Positions 49,913 to 62,476 of a DNA stretch of 64,000 nt are shown piece after piece. Origin of the DNA: Citrus sinensis. Lineage: Eukaryota; Streptophyta; Magnoliopsida; Sapindales; Rutaceae. How positions within the stretch are numbered: position 1 is the first letter of the stretch; the number at the start of each line of letters is the position of its first letter. The notes under the pieces are model-generated. The model worked only from the letters and a program-made list of their open reading frames with translations, had not been told where the DNA came from and searched no databases. A program made the translations under genes and the position numbers. The DNA is taken from the NCBI RefSeq assembly GCF_022201045.2, contig NC_068564.1, positions 4,030,001 to 4,094,000 on the forward strand, read 5' to 3'.

Positions 49913-52320
49913 ATTAGTTTGCCAAACTTGATTCCTTTATTATAGTTAAAATAATGTATGAAGAATCGAATGTGTTCATGGATTATCGTAGAAATTCAGT
50001 TTGAAAATTTCATCTCTCAAAAAGAAGGAAAATAAAAGTGTTTGGCATAGAGTTATCCTCTTTGTCTATTACTTCATTTAGTTTTGATTCCCTTCTCTAA
50101 TTCATTCCTCAAACACATTATAAAATGAATATTACCAGTCATCCTTCTTAATTTTATCTTGTCATAAAAAATACAACAAAAGTTTTAATTTGTTCAATTT
50201 TTCACCTTAAGTTTGCAGTTTGTATCAAATATCCACTTAAAAGACATAATTAACATCACAAAATAACAAAATAAAAGTAAACACAAATTATAGTCGTAGT
50301 TATTTTGTAAAAATAATTTTATCTTTTTGGTAGATGATTGATACAAATTGCACACTTAGCATAAAAATTTGAACAAATTCAACATTTTGTGGTACTTTTT
50401 TATAACAGGATAAATTTAAGATGTTTTTATGGTAGATTTTGGTTGTAAAAAAAAAAGACGAATTAATTGGAAGGGATAAGGAGCCTTAACTGTAACTACA
50501 CCCCGAATTCGAATTAATCGGGGCCTTATGCGGTCGCCAAAAATCGGGTGGTTTAAACAAAAAAAAAGGCAAAACCTAACCAAAACAATAAACAAATTTT
50601 CAGGAAATAGGGTACCTCACTTAACTATCATGTGTGGGTTGTTTTCGGGCTTGTAAATGAGATGAAAAGAAGTGGGAGAGGGACAATAATGGTGAGAGAT
50701 CGGATCTAGAGCGGGAGAGTTTGTTGGGATGTCTTTTGATTTGCAAAATAACAAAATGAGGTTAGAGATGGAGCCGATAGTAGATGGCAACCACACTTCA
50801 ATGCTCAAGTTAACTACTTGAATTATTTGTAGTGTTGCAAGTTTACAAGCTCTCTAAAATGGAGGTTGGAGGTTGAAAGAGACCTCAGCCTTTTTAGTGT
50901 AGTGTGTGTGTGTTTGTTGTGTATGGGAAAAATAGAACATTGGTGTTCTTTATATATGGAGTATCTTGGCTGCCTTGCCACGTGGCATCTTGCTAGTGGT
51001 GATTTGGTTGTCTTTTTCAAGATTCTTTCATCCTTTCACTTTATCATAATTTTTGGATTGTTAGGAGTATGCTTGAGGAGCAAGAAGGACATTGTTTGGC
51101 GTGATTGTTTTCTTGTACACGTGGTGTATGCTGCAGTATGGTCCTAGACAACTTTGTAGAAGTTGTCTTGGCAGCTTTTTAGGCATGACAACTAAGGACT
51201 ATTGTCTTTAGTGTGCTATCTTTTACTTTTTGCAAATGTGACAGCCCACTGTCTCCTCTTTTCCAAAAAGATATTCCCTATTTGATATTGCAAAATGAAA
51301 TATTCTCTTTAGGCGATGGAGAGAGTTTACATGATTAATATTTTGGGAGATTTTTCTTTACTACCTTATTTTTGACATACCCCGTGCACCAACTTAATTA
51401 TCATGTGTGCCTGATATAGGTCGAGTACCCCTTAATGAACATTTATGGTCATAAATCATCACATCGACATGTGACGCTTCATTTTCAGTCTTCTAATTTT
51501 CCCCAAAATATAAGGTAAACGATCTTTAATTTTTCTTACAAAATTACCATTTTTGCCCCCTTCATACCTTTTTCAAAGATGATAGATAGAAAGAGGGTAA
51601 AACGGTGGGTTTCAACATTTGAAATGGAAAGAGAAAATAAGTTCTAAAAGAAAATTGAGAGATAAAAAAAAAAGGTAAATTGTATATAAGGAAATAAAAA
51701 AAAAAAAAAGTTGACTGCAATTCAACTTTTTTTCCCAGCATACTGCATACGATATAAATAGATAACAATAATTTGAGGGAAAAGTCAATTCTCACTTGTG
51801 CTTTGATGTGTAGGAAGCATAACCATCGATCAAGATTTGTGGACTGAAAATTTTGGGTTGTGAGTTAAAATGATTATATTTATATATTGTTAAATTCGTA
51901 TTCATTCATGTTTCTTTATTTTCATATTTTAGTTGTTTGAAGTAAATCATAATAGGATGCTGATCTTAAGTCATATTTCTTTTTAAAGATCTAATATGAT
52001 ACATTTACATTTTCATTGTATTTGTTGTCAGGTTAAGATTTGAATGTGCTCCCTTTATATATTAAAAAAAATTGGATGAGAATAAGACTCAATTACTAAA
52101 AATCAACTCTTATGGTTATATCTTCTTTTATTACTTAAACTTCAGTGACTGCCAGCCCAAAACACAATTCACAATCAACTAAGATGTATTCCAGGCAAAT
52201 GTGCTATGTATATCTATAGGTTATTGTTATTATTATTATTAGATGATGATGATATTCCAGGCAAATGTGCTACACTTTTTTTTTTTGCTTAATTAGCTAA
52301 TTTATTTAGTTATGGAGATT
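49913..52320. other. Intergenic DNA with a possible old LTR region
   Basis: At ~50600-51420 two similar blocks (ACTTAACTATCATGTGTG at 50617 and ACTTAATTATCATGTGTG at 51393) bracket a GC-richer region with TTTATATATGG and a CCACGTGGCA site. This could be an ancient LTR, but no ends were found. No gene is supportable elsewhere. Confidence 0.35.
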
Positions 52321-52339
52321 TGTTTATGATATGTTGCAG

Positions 52340-53040
52340 GATGAATCAAAATCGATTTTTCTACCAATTGATTTCGTATCCACACTATTGCCTATGTAAG
52401 ATATGTGGATCTCCCTTTGGTTTTTCTCAAGCACAACAACAACAATAAGGACAAGAAACGTCGCAGCAACTCTTTGATGTTTCTTCTTGTCTGCCATTCT
52501 GGGCACCACGGCAAAGGGGACAGCAGCAGCCACAACATGCACTACAACAACAACAACAACAGTGGTTGCCACAGGAAGGGGAGCAGCAGCAGCCGCAATA
52601 AGCATAACTATAACAACGACATTAGCTGCTACAACAACCAAAAGTGAAGCCCCTTAAGCAAGGAAACCAAAAGCACGACAACAAAAACAAAATTGAAAAC
52701 CCTTGGTTGAGGAAGACAAAAAAGTAGCTCAAGCACTTAGTGTTCTTGATCAATATAAGAGAGCACTTGTTAAAGTTGAGAAACCACCACTTATTGACTT
52801 TAATAATGAAGAATAACAACAACAGAAGAAGTTCAAATACGTTAGGCTAGGAAGACAAAAACCAGCAAAAGCACTTAGTATTGTTGATGAAGACTAGAAA
52901 ACACTTGTTTACAATCCAAATTAGAAAGAACTTCCTTTTGCCGAGAAACCCCCACTCATTGATCTTGATGAAGATGTGCAACCACTTATTGCAAATGCAA
53001 TACCAACTCAAAAACCACTTCTTAGCACCACCTGCCAATA
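52340..53040 (+). pseudogene. Decayed coding-like DNA with CAA/CAG repeats and a duplicated segment
   Basis: Position 52425-52620 is rich in CAA/CAG. After it, one frame reads EEDKKVAQALSVLDQYKRAL then VEKPPLIDFNNEE. About 140 bases later a second copy reads KALSIVDED, a stop, KTLVYNPN, a stop, then EKPPLIDLDEDVQP. The copies align, and the second has in-frame stops, so this looks like an internally duplicated gene that has died. I do not recognise the parent. Confidence 0.4.
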
Positions 53041-53128
53041 GAGGCCAGTAGCAGCAGCGGCAAACTGCAAGTGTTCACAAACGTGCACACATGGCTACTT
53101 GGCATGTTCTTGCACCTGCAACTATTTA

Positions 53129-53400
53129 GGTCTTGTTTGAGGTTGAGGTGCTTTAACTTTTAAGTTATAGCTATTGTGGAAAAAAAACTGTACTTATGAA
53201 ATAAAAGTTAATAATATATAGTAAATATAAATTTTAAATAATAATTTTGACAAAATTAGTAAAAATATAATAGATTTTGCATTGTACAAGTGAAAAATCA
53301 TATCAACAGAACTTCCAATGTACAACATCTAAGGTTTACTAAATATTTTAATGTTGTAATTTTTACGCTACAGTTGCCCAACCTCAATCACAAACGGACC
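53129..53400. mobile_element. MITE with inverted ends, ~270 bp (family of 18394-18609)
   Basis: The left end AGGTCTTGTTTGAGGTTGAG and the right end ...CAACCTCAATCACAAACGGACC are inverted. The core ATAAATTTTAAATAATAATT is shared with the copy at 18394. The target duplication is not resolved. Confidence 0.62.
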
Positions 53401-54074
53401 ATTACTCTCGTATCCACAACATTAGTAATTTTACCCTTTAGTTGCCTTTTTAGAGAAAAAGAAAAAAAGAAACAGAGTAATGCCTGCCTCAATTTTTCTT
53501 TGAGTGATGAAGTGTGATAATTGTTATAAACTTAAAAATTTTAATTTGTTATCTTCCTTTCTTTGCACATTAGTTTAAGCAGACAGGGAAACTGAATCTG
53601 ATGCGGCAAATGCAGGCAGTGAACAAATCGGTTGGCTTTCGAAATAGATAGGCTTCTGTTATCATCAGTTACTTCTGTTCCAAGTAAGTGCACTCCCTCA
53701 ACCTTTCTTATAATTTCTTGGTCCCAACGCTTCCTTTCTAAAGATTATATAAAAGCTCGGGAGCACTATTTTATTAGCACCAGGTCTCCCTCCTCTCTGC
53801 TAAAATCTTGGACGTGTGTGATGCAAAATCCTGTCATAATTTTCAAATTCATTCTTAAAAGAAATATATATTTTTAAATTTATTTCTCGCACAGCTTTGG
53901 CGGTCGAATTTTTTATACGGAGAAATTATGTGATTAAGTGTTATACGCAACACAGTTGTCCCCCAAATGAGCTCACAGTCATACGAATTCCAATTAAATA
54001 AGATAATTTGGTGGATGAAGTTTCTCATCCTATTCAACTTTTTTCTTTTTCAAGTGTCGGTCATTAGTTAAGGG
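53401..54074. other. Spacer without recognisable genes
   Basis: Short frames only. Nothing is supportable. Confidence 0.4.
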
Positions 54075-54480
54075 GCGTTATTATTATTCTAATGGTCAAC
54101 TAATCCAACTTAATAACTAACCTCAATATTTATTTATTTATTTCATACTCGGTGGTATCCGCACCTGGGGGTGAAGATCCCCTGTTTATAAACAATTTGG
54201 TAATCAGCATGTTTTGGCCAATAATTAGTGCGTTATTGATCGGTATTACTATTAAACTAAAATTAAATCTTTATCAAGTTGCTTGCAGACTAAGCAGCAG
54301 CAGCAGTAAACCAATTTTTAGTGGTTTTGTGAATATTATTATTTTTATGTAAACGCGTGACTCGCATTAAATAAATCCTGTGTTTATCGCCCAAAACCAC
54401 CACCGCAAAAAGCTTCACGTATTCACAATACTACTACGTCAGTACCAAATTAATAATTATGGGTTGCTTTTTCAGTTGGT
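54075..54480. repeat. Diverged duplicate of 48415-48745 (copy 2)
   Basis: It has the same order of blocks as copy 1, with an expanded CAG run (GCAGCAGCAGCAG) at the GACTAAGCAGC block. Confidence 0.65.
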
Positions 54481-55204
54481 AGACTCCTCCAAATAAAATA
54501 TGATTGTGTGACCAAACAATTAACAAATTCTAAAGTGGCCTGCATCATCAGTTTACAAATTCAATTTTGTTATATATGTTTGAATGTCTCGAAATAGTCA
54601 TAAATAAATCGACCGTGTTTGCAATTTTTTTTCCTTTTTCTGCCCATTTTGTCCATCATGCATATCATTCTTGGCCATTTTTTCCGCAGCTTTGCTTTTC
54701 TTTTGGTTGATTTAAATGTCGACTTCTCTAGAAATTGACCACTTTAAGCTCTCTATCTTATCTTTCTCCCTTTCACATTCATTGCCAAATGCCAATACTT
54801 GAGTCCATGTTCTTAGTACAAACAGCCCCAAGGCATCATCACTGATTCCTTTCAACTTAAAATTGTTAAGAAGAAGGATCGGGGGATTAATAAACCCGAA
54901 AACAGAAACACCCTTTCACAACAGTGCTATTGCTGAAATTGACATATAGGATACAAAAAATTGTATATACAGACAGACAAGAACCATGAAACACAATTCC
55001 CTTACTTCATTTCTCCCAATTTCTATACTCCGTACGAGGGACTAAGATCTGGAAAAGAATCAAATACCATCTTCTCCAATTTTTCTACAATAACCAGAGG
55101 ATTTTCCTCTCTTCATCTTATGATCATCGGTGTTCATAAGACGGTGAGCATCACAAAATATACAACACAAGTAGAACTCTCAGATCACCCCTGTCTAATA
55201 TACA
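54481..55204. other. Spacer and 3' UTR side of the transporter gene
   Basis: Position 54950-55204 is likely the 3' UTR of the minus-strand transporter. The remainder holds no recognised feature. Confidence 0.45.
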
Positions 55205-56875
55205 TTATACATCCAGAACCCCGGCTTGAGACCTTGATTGGTTCCCTGGTTGTGACCCTGATTCAGCAAACTTTGCTGCTACCTCAGCCACAACAAGCCT
55301 AGTCAGAAGCAGCCCAGAGATTAGAGCTGCTGCCATCAGCATTGTGAAAACGGCAGTCCAGCTCGTAGCAGAAATATAACCCGTTAACAATGGTCCAATG
55401 GCAGCCCCAACAGAGCCAGTTCCATCTATGATTGCTGTCACAGTTGCCAGTGCCCGTGAATTACCTTTCAACGAACTGTGGGTTCCCAAGTCAGCTGAGA
55501 CAGCAGTTGTTATCAGAGCATAGGGGCCATTTACAAACATGCCAGTGATGAACATAAGAGCAATGTTTAAGGCCAAGGAGAGGTGTCCATAGCTCCGGTA
55601 GAAGAAGAGAGCTGGGATTGCACAATACATAAAACTTGCTGCTGTTATTGCCCTGGCATCTAGGCGATCGGAAATGTGGCCAGCTAGGATCCCTCCAAGC
55701 ACACCTCCAACATCAAACAATGTTGACAGGTTTCCAGCCATCTCACTGGACAAATACTTCCCGTTTACAGCTGTAAGATTAGTGAACATGAGTAAGTATT
55801 GATCAATGAATGCTCTGAAAATTTAAACTCACTACCAGATTGAGAAAACACAGTGTTAAAATGTACCTGTATGACTAACATAGAAAGGAAGCCAATACAG
55901 AAATGTATAAGCAACCAATTTGGCAAAGAAGAGGCAAAGAGCAAATGGAGCAACCCCTGGTATTTTCCAAGCTTCTATGAACCCAACTGCTTTCTCCTCA
56001 ATCTTGGTTTCTCGTCTCAATAAGGGCTGTGTTACTCCCTCCCCAATCTTCTTAGGAGAAAGTGATTCATCTTCTTCATTTGTATCAGTGCCAACAGATT
56101 CAGGATTAACAGGGAGGAAGAGAAAAACGATCAAGCCAACAAAAGCAATTATAAGACCAGGCACAACAAAGGACCAACCCCAACCATAGGTCAATAAAGC
56201 AGATGCAACCAAAGAACCCGTAATGTTCCCAATAGAAGTATGAGCATTCCATATACCCATAATCAACCCTCTCTTACTCTTTCCAAACCAGTTGCCTACG
56301 ACTGCAACAACCGAAGGCCAGCCAGTTGATTGAAACAAACCGGCCAGCATTTGCACTACTAAGTAGTAGTAGAAACTGTGGACATTTCCCCAATATCCTA
56401 TGCCATAGAGTGAAGTAAACAAACCGGTTCCAACCATTCCCACGGTTAGAAAGATCCTTAAATCCAGTCTATCACCCAAGTGTCCAGAAAAGAACATTCC
56501 TCCAGCATAGATGGAGAGGAAAGCTAGATCAAGCTCACCCAACAAGGCTGTCCCATCCGATCCATTAAATGGGGCCCATCCATCTCCAAGCTTCCATGAC
56601 AACTTCCTACTTTCTGCAGGTTCTTTTAGGTAACTTATCCTCCAAGGCAAGGACTTCAAGCTCGTATCTGGAGATTGGGGATCAAGGGTGCTCTTGACAA
56701 TGCTAGTGGTTTTTCTTGCAGCATGATAGCTAGTGTAAGCGAAGAAAGTTACAATTAGGACAATGGCTTGATGGTTCTTGAAGGAAAGATTTCTTCCCTT
56801 TATGCACTCTAAGAATCGAATTCCAAGGGGCTTCCTGCTACTTCTCTGCGGTGCCGGTTCTGATAATGAACCCAT
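55205..56875 (-). CDS. Glycerol-3-phosphate / sugar-phosphate transporter (SLC37-like, MFS)
   Basis: Two exons (56875-55867 and 55770-55205) join at GT/AG borders in phase 1 and give 524 residues, the usual length of plant G3Pp (putative glycerol-3-phosphate permease) proteins. Family members are major-facilitator antiporters thought to exchange organic phosphate for phosphate. The N-terminus is hydrophilic. Then come [19 protein letters not shown] (first helix and the conserved YHxxRK region), [12 protein letters not shown] (the MFS loop 2-3 motif) and [21 protein letters not shown] central acidic loop near residues 255-300 follows, then [16 protein letters not shown], and [15 protein letters not shown] repeats the loop motif in the second half. 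Twelve helices are plausible. The 5' leader appears split: acceptor near 56962, donor near 57380. Confidence 0.93.
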
Positions 56876-56961
56876 GTTTGATATTGACTCCAGAAAAAAA
56901 GGAATATATATGGAAGAAGCAACTTCTCAACTTCCTCCTATAATATCAACAACAGTAAGCT

Positions 56962-57480
56962 GAAAAATGGATACATGAATTTCTTGTTAGATTCATTTAG
57001 ACTAGAAAGTTTAAGCTAACTACAAACTAATTCAAATGACAGAAATCAATTCAGTAATTGACTCACTAATAGTAGTATTATCATTCAAGATTCATAAAAA
57101 TTCTGACCCATTTATCAATCACCTCCTCTTAGCAGTAATTGGATCTCAATCAATAGTGGGGATACATAAATCTATCAGATGCTTTTTCACCATGAATTAA
57201 AATCAATAAGAAAATCTCAATCGGAGAAAAGAAACAGGTTTTAGACACAATAAAGAGGCTTTCGAGTCATTTGATGACAAACTCATTCGTCAAATTTTCT
57301 TCTCGCTCATTTTTTTTGCATTTATAAAAACAAAAAAAAAAAGAACAAAGTTAGCATCACAAGAAATCTGAAAGACATACCAGTCGCTGGCTTAGTTGAG
57401 TTGATTTTGGTTGAAACTTCGACTTCTCTCTCTAAATTGACCACCGTTTTTAATTTCTCTCTCTAGAATCTCCAAGCTCT
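56962..57480 (-). promoter_or_regulatory. Leader intron and non-coding first exon of the transporter gene
   Basis: On the minus strand AGCGACTG|GTATGTC (57380) and TTTTTCAG|CTTACTG (about 56962) look like a donor and acceptor enclosing a U-rich ~420-base intron. The exon upstream, to about 57480, contains a CTCTCTCT-type pyrimidine tract when read in the plus direction. Confidence 0.5.
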
Positions 57481-57943
57481 GGCGTTTTTGCTTTGCAGTT
57501 GCTTAACGAACAAAAATATGCTTCAATGGGAAAACTGGCTTGAAGAGCTCCTAACGGGTGGTAGATTCTTATGCTTGGGCGTTAATATTAATTTAATGTT
57601 TCAAAATTACTATCTTGCCCTTCGCTTACTCACGATCATTGGACGGTTAATCTCTCCTTCGCTTCCTCTTTGAACTTTTTATGGGGCTAGGTGATTTTAC
57701 TAAATCACCCCTGGCCCCATCATTAGTCGATTAATAAATAATTAAAAAAAGGCATTGTATTTGATGATGTCAGCACGCGTTGGTTTTTCAAGGAAATTGC
57801 GCGCATGCACGATTTTCTGTTTCTAGACGACTAGGCATGCATACGCCAATGATCAATCAAATCAAGTCCCCTTTACTTTTTTTTTTCTTTTTTGATAGAC
57901 CCTTTTACTTTTTTTCGTTTTCCTTTTATCTATTAGGAGACCT
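57481..57943. other. Upstream region of the transporter gene
   Basis: Probable promoter DNA, with no definite motif. A 61-codon plus frame at 57488-57673 looks incidental. Confidence 0.35.
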
Positions 57944-58051
57944 ATGTTATAATTAATGTAACATACACACTCAACAACAATCACACAAATGATAGATTCA
58001 CATAATTTGTGTGGTTGTTGTTGAGTGTGTATGTTACATTAATTGTAACAT
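57944..58051. repeat. Near-perfect 47-bp inverted repeat (hairpin) with 14-bp loop
   Basis: Left arm 57944-57990 and right arm 58005-58051 are complementary at 45 of 47 positions. The loop is GATAGATTCACATA. A transcript would fold into one long stem like a young MIRNA or small-RNA-producing MITE. It lies ~0.5 kb upstream of the transporter leader. Confidence 0.88.
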
Positions 58052-58725
58052 AACATTTACCTTAGAAATTAAGATGCCCAAGTTATATGTATCTAATTTA
58101 TAAGTCTCTCATATAAATAGTAAGCGAGTTCTTATTATTTATTATTTATACGAGAGGATTGTAAATTACATATATGTAACTTAGTATTAACTTTAAAAAT
58201 TATTAATTTACTTGTAAAATATTAAAATATTTAATTACAAAGGTAGCGTTATACACGTTAAAATAATATTTAGGCACGGAGAACAAGTCTTCCATGAGAG
58301 GCGTTATATTTTTTTTGTGCTAATTGTCTAGTTAAATTTTGATTCTTTTTACATGTGTTTTTTAAGAGATGGGTGGGTCGCCCGTGGTAGCTGACCCGAC
58401 CCGATTCACTTGAAGACGTAGGGGATAGTTATTAATCTGAATAAAAAGTTGACGAAAGGTTAAATAAATCACCCTTTCTTAATCACCAGTTACTGAACCA
58501 GAAGTTTCGTGAACCGTGTCTGTATAGTGTATAATGGATAACATTAATACGTGGAGTGGCGGGAGAAAGGAAAAAAGTATGAACGCGCAAAATTCTCTAA
58601 CGGCCTGGAGTCCTGTTTTTATTTTGTTAAAAAATAATAATAATAGTTTTGTCAACGGTCAAGACTCACTCCCAACACGTTAATGTTGCAAATAATTGCA
58701 TTAATCAATTCATAATTTTTTTTAC
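58052..58725. other. Intergenic spacer
   Basis: A+T-rich with a GC-richer patch at 58480-58620. No gene is recognised. Confidence 0.4.
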
Positions 58726-58913
58726 AGTAATGCTATACATTTTAAATTTTTTATTTTAAAAAATTATTCTAAATAATGTGTCATTTATCAATTAATTGAT
58801 AAGATAATATAATTAATTCACTTAGATATTCTAAAAAATTATTAACCACTCAATTAATGACACATTATTTATAATAATTTTTTAAAATAAAAAATTTGAG
58901 ATGTGTAGCATTA
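58726..58913. mobile_element. Small MITE, second copy of the 27196-27382 family
   Basis: The ends AGTAATGCTATACATTTTAA and TTTGAGATGTGTAGCATTA are inverted repeats, continuing through TTTTAAAAAATTATT blocks. The middle shares AATTAATTGATAAGATAATA and the ACCACTCAATTAATGACACAT order with the other copy. Confidence 0.68.
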
Positions 58914-59998
58914 TTTATTTTTTTATGCCATATTTCCAACGCAACATAATTTAACTCGCTTATGCTGCGTTTATTTGTTGGATTGAAGAATTAAAATCCA
59001 AAGTCAAAATCATTCCCGGCATTATTAGCTTTCTTATTACCGAATCAAAAAACTAATCAATGCGATCATTGTGCACTGTACTACAAAGGATTAAAACGCT
59101 GGCCTATATTGTTCTTCTGGTGTGTATTACTTAGTATTTATAAAGAATTAAAATCAATTTTTTTTATCACATAACCGAAATTATTCAATGCTGTGAAACC
59201 AAATATGAATAATTTTGTATTCATATTCTTTAATTTACAAAAGGAAGGGTTGTGGTGAAAACGAAGGGGAGGTAAGATTAAACTTGTAAAAAGCAATTGT
59301 TCAAAAAGTTTACAGCATATAAACTTTAATAATCTAAAGAGGAATAATAATTTCAGAGCTAGGATGGTTTAGGAATGAGCTTTATGAATCTCTAATGGGA
59401 TTTTATCGCTTTTCTGGTTTTTTGTTTTGCATTGGGGATTCATGTAGCAATTGATGGACTTGAAAATTTGATCATATATTATATTTTTGTATCTGTTGCA
59501 TGCTTTTTATACTAAATTCCAATTTTATTTTAATGACTGATAGTGAAAACGTAATCAATAACAACCATAATTTTCTTTTTTCACTATCGAGATGCCTCTT
59601 TTTGCTTCGGCTTTTTTGTTTTTTTCCAATCATCGTTTTCACAATCAGTCGACTCGATGTCTTATTTCCCTTTTTTTAAAAATAATATTTAATAATCGCC
59701 CATTATTATTAAAAGGGCAATTTCGTCACTTCAACCAAGATTCACCAACTGGCAACTTGGACACGATGAGGGGTATTAAAGTAATTCCGCACTTCAAACA
59801 ATCAAAAGGGCGGGTGCCAGTGGTGGAGGGAAAAAGGCATATTCGAATATCCGTAAAGAATTATTCCTAGGACCTCAGGCGTATATCCGCCTCCCAGACA
59901 TGCCGGGCCCCATCCGCCACGCGGACGCCTGACGCGGCGAAATCGATGGATCATAATTAATGGAACGAAGGGGCAATCGTTAGACTACACGTGGGCAG
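58914..59998. other. Spacer ending in a GC-rich promoter-like stretch
   Basis: Mostly A+T-rich. Position 59870-59990 is unusually GC-rich for this window (GCCGGGCCCCATCCGCCACG type) and contains ACACGTGG, a G-box core, at about 59986. It could be the promoter of the small gene candidate that follows. Confidence 0.4.
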
Positions 59999-60310
59999 AT
60001 GACATACTTGGCGCTGCTCAGAAAGCTCGTCGGCCTCAGGAGTTCGGATCGAAAGGAACATCGAGAAAGAACACAGAAAGTTCCTTGGGTGGCATTATTC
60101 AGTTTATATGTTGAGTTGCCCATTACTTTGATTTAATTATAGCTCTTGTATTTTTGCATTGATGTGGATTAATTGATAGCATAGGTCACAATTCTTAAGG
60201 GTCATGTCCGTTATGTCATCCCCATGTATCCATACAAATTAAATATTTCAGTTGATAAAATTGAAGTAGAAAAATACAAGCCAAAAGATATAGTTTGTAT
60301 GAATGAATGA
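59999..60310 (+). CDS. Candidate small two-exon gene (71 aa), unrecognised
   Basis: Exon 1 (59999-60088) reads MTYLALLRKLVGLRSSDRKE and so on to KVPW, and ends before GTGGCA. Exon 2 (60185-60310) follows ATAG and reads VTILKGHVRYVIPMYPYKLN, then a charged stretch and stop. Phases fit, and the 96-base intron is T-rich. The product would be basic. I know no family. Without the splice, exon 1 continues only to a stop near 60140. Chance is a real alternative. Confidence 0.28.
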
Positions 60311-62476
60311 TCTTTAGAAGGAGCCAAGTTGTATGGGCCCCACATATGCAGTGTTCATGTGTGAGGGTGTATCTTACATAAAATGTAAGATAAGAGGATT
60401 CATAAGAGGATATTTATAATGTTAAAATTTGACTGATGTAATGTGTCTTGACAGTATTCGAAATTATTGTAAATTATTAATAATTGCATGAGTTATAATA
60501 GATAGATACATCAAATCTCTTGTTTCTTACCGATTAGTTAGTGTTTTTGTAGGTAAGAGTTTGATTTTTACCCATAATTCAATATTTTTTTTTATAAATA
60601 GTTATAAGTGACTTATGACTGTTGAGATATATATCTTAATAAATACTAATAGAATTAGATTTTAATAATAAGATTGTGGTGGTGGAACAATTTAAGAATG
60701 TGAGACGAAAGAACTGGGTTATGATAATAATTTTATCCAATAAAAATTTATTGAGTTATGTCATATATTAGTTAGTAAAAGAGAACTCATTAGTCCGGTG
60801 AATTAGATAATTAAAAATATGGCCGACACAACCGTTATTCAAGAAATATGATTGAGATTTCTTTTATAGTTAAAAAGAATAGATAAAAAGTAAACAAAGT
60901 CCACATAAGGTTGAGTTGCAAATTGTGTTAAGTTGTATACAACTCTAGTGGGGTGGCGAGTAATGTCAAGTTGGCAACTCTCGTGTCGCAACAATAGCAT
61001 TAGTGTTTGATGAGTAGATGGATGGAGGGCGATTCAGCTTCTAAAAAACTGCGGCGTAGCCTCTCTGAATTGTCTATAATAATAACTTTGACGGTATAAG
61101 CTTTAAAAAATCTGTTGGCCTTATATATAGACTACTATTTCTAAGAAACAAAAGCAGACATCATTTTGTCTTGATTTTACTTTTCAGAATGACGTTTTGC
61201 CATGAAACCTTATCTGTAAGATTCTAAAATAGATGAGAAACTTAAATGGTTGTTAGATATTTAAAAATGACTGATACTATACATATTCAATTGAGATATT
61301 TTGTAGTGAATAATGTATTTGCATCTATTGAAATATAAATTAAGTATTCCATCTAAGTAAGTATATTATTATCGTTTAAAAATTTATTAGCTATTGTGTT
61401 GAATGGTATTTTACACTGTTACGTTATTAAAAATGACGTGTTTAAAAGTTGATATAAATTTTATATTCCAAATGATAAGTCATTATCTCAAAAAATTATC
61501 AATTATGCATTTCATCAGTTGACATACAAAGTTTATATCCCAACTTTGTTCAATACTCTTCTCTGGAATGCTTATAAAGACTTTTAACAGTTAATTTACA
61601 TCCATAGAAAAGAAGATTGTTGAATATTGCGACCATGTGATTGTTCCAGCAGATTAATCTTCATGTTTCATATACAAATCATTTTAAAATTGATTGGTAA
61701 ACACCTCCTTATTTTATTTTCAGAGTCAAGGATTTAAGTCTCTGCATTGTAAAAATAAATTATGAACAAGATCGTATTTTTAATTCTTATACTACTGATG
61801 CCTTTGTTATGTAACATAACTTTAAACAAAAAAAAAATAAAAAAAATGGGATAATTAAGCGAGCCCAAGAAGACAACAACCCACGAATATACATGTCAGT
61901 CTCCGCTTGAAGTTTAATGGGTTGGACTTGAGCTTTATCTAGATAAGAACAATTGAGGCCCTAAATTCCCACAACTTTGACACAAAGTGCGTGATTTATT
62001 TCTTACTTCAATAATCAATACAATAGATGATCTTCCCTGTTTGATTTCAGTAATTTTTGATGAATTAGGTTGAATTTATATCTTATCAAAAAACAAGAGA
62101 AAAAAAAGTTGAATTTACAAAAAAAATCAAGCTATCAACTAAGCTAATGGATTATATTACTGTTTCCTTATGTAGGTTAATTAATTTAATGAAGAATATT
62201 CTACAAGCAATGTTTCTTTTTTGTCCGATCAACCAAAAAAATTCATGCTTGTACCTTCTATGATCAGTTGGCTAATACCAAGCACCATCATATATATATA
62301 TATATATATCTTCTTTTTTAACCATGCAACACGCGGCACAAATCAGACTCTGGCACTACAAAATTTTCTCTCAACCAATGTTCTATTTCTTGGTACAGAG
62401 AAACTCAATTCTCGCATGTACACACATTAAAAGAAAAAAAAATGCCATGGTTGCTTAATTACTCAAAACTCGGAGA
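60311..62476. other. Intergenic DNA upstream of the F-box gene
   Basis: A+T-rich, with a (TA)n run at 62290-62309 close to the F-box gene and short frames only. No repeat family was recognised. Confidence 0.45.
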
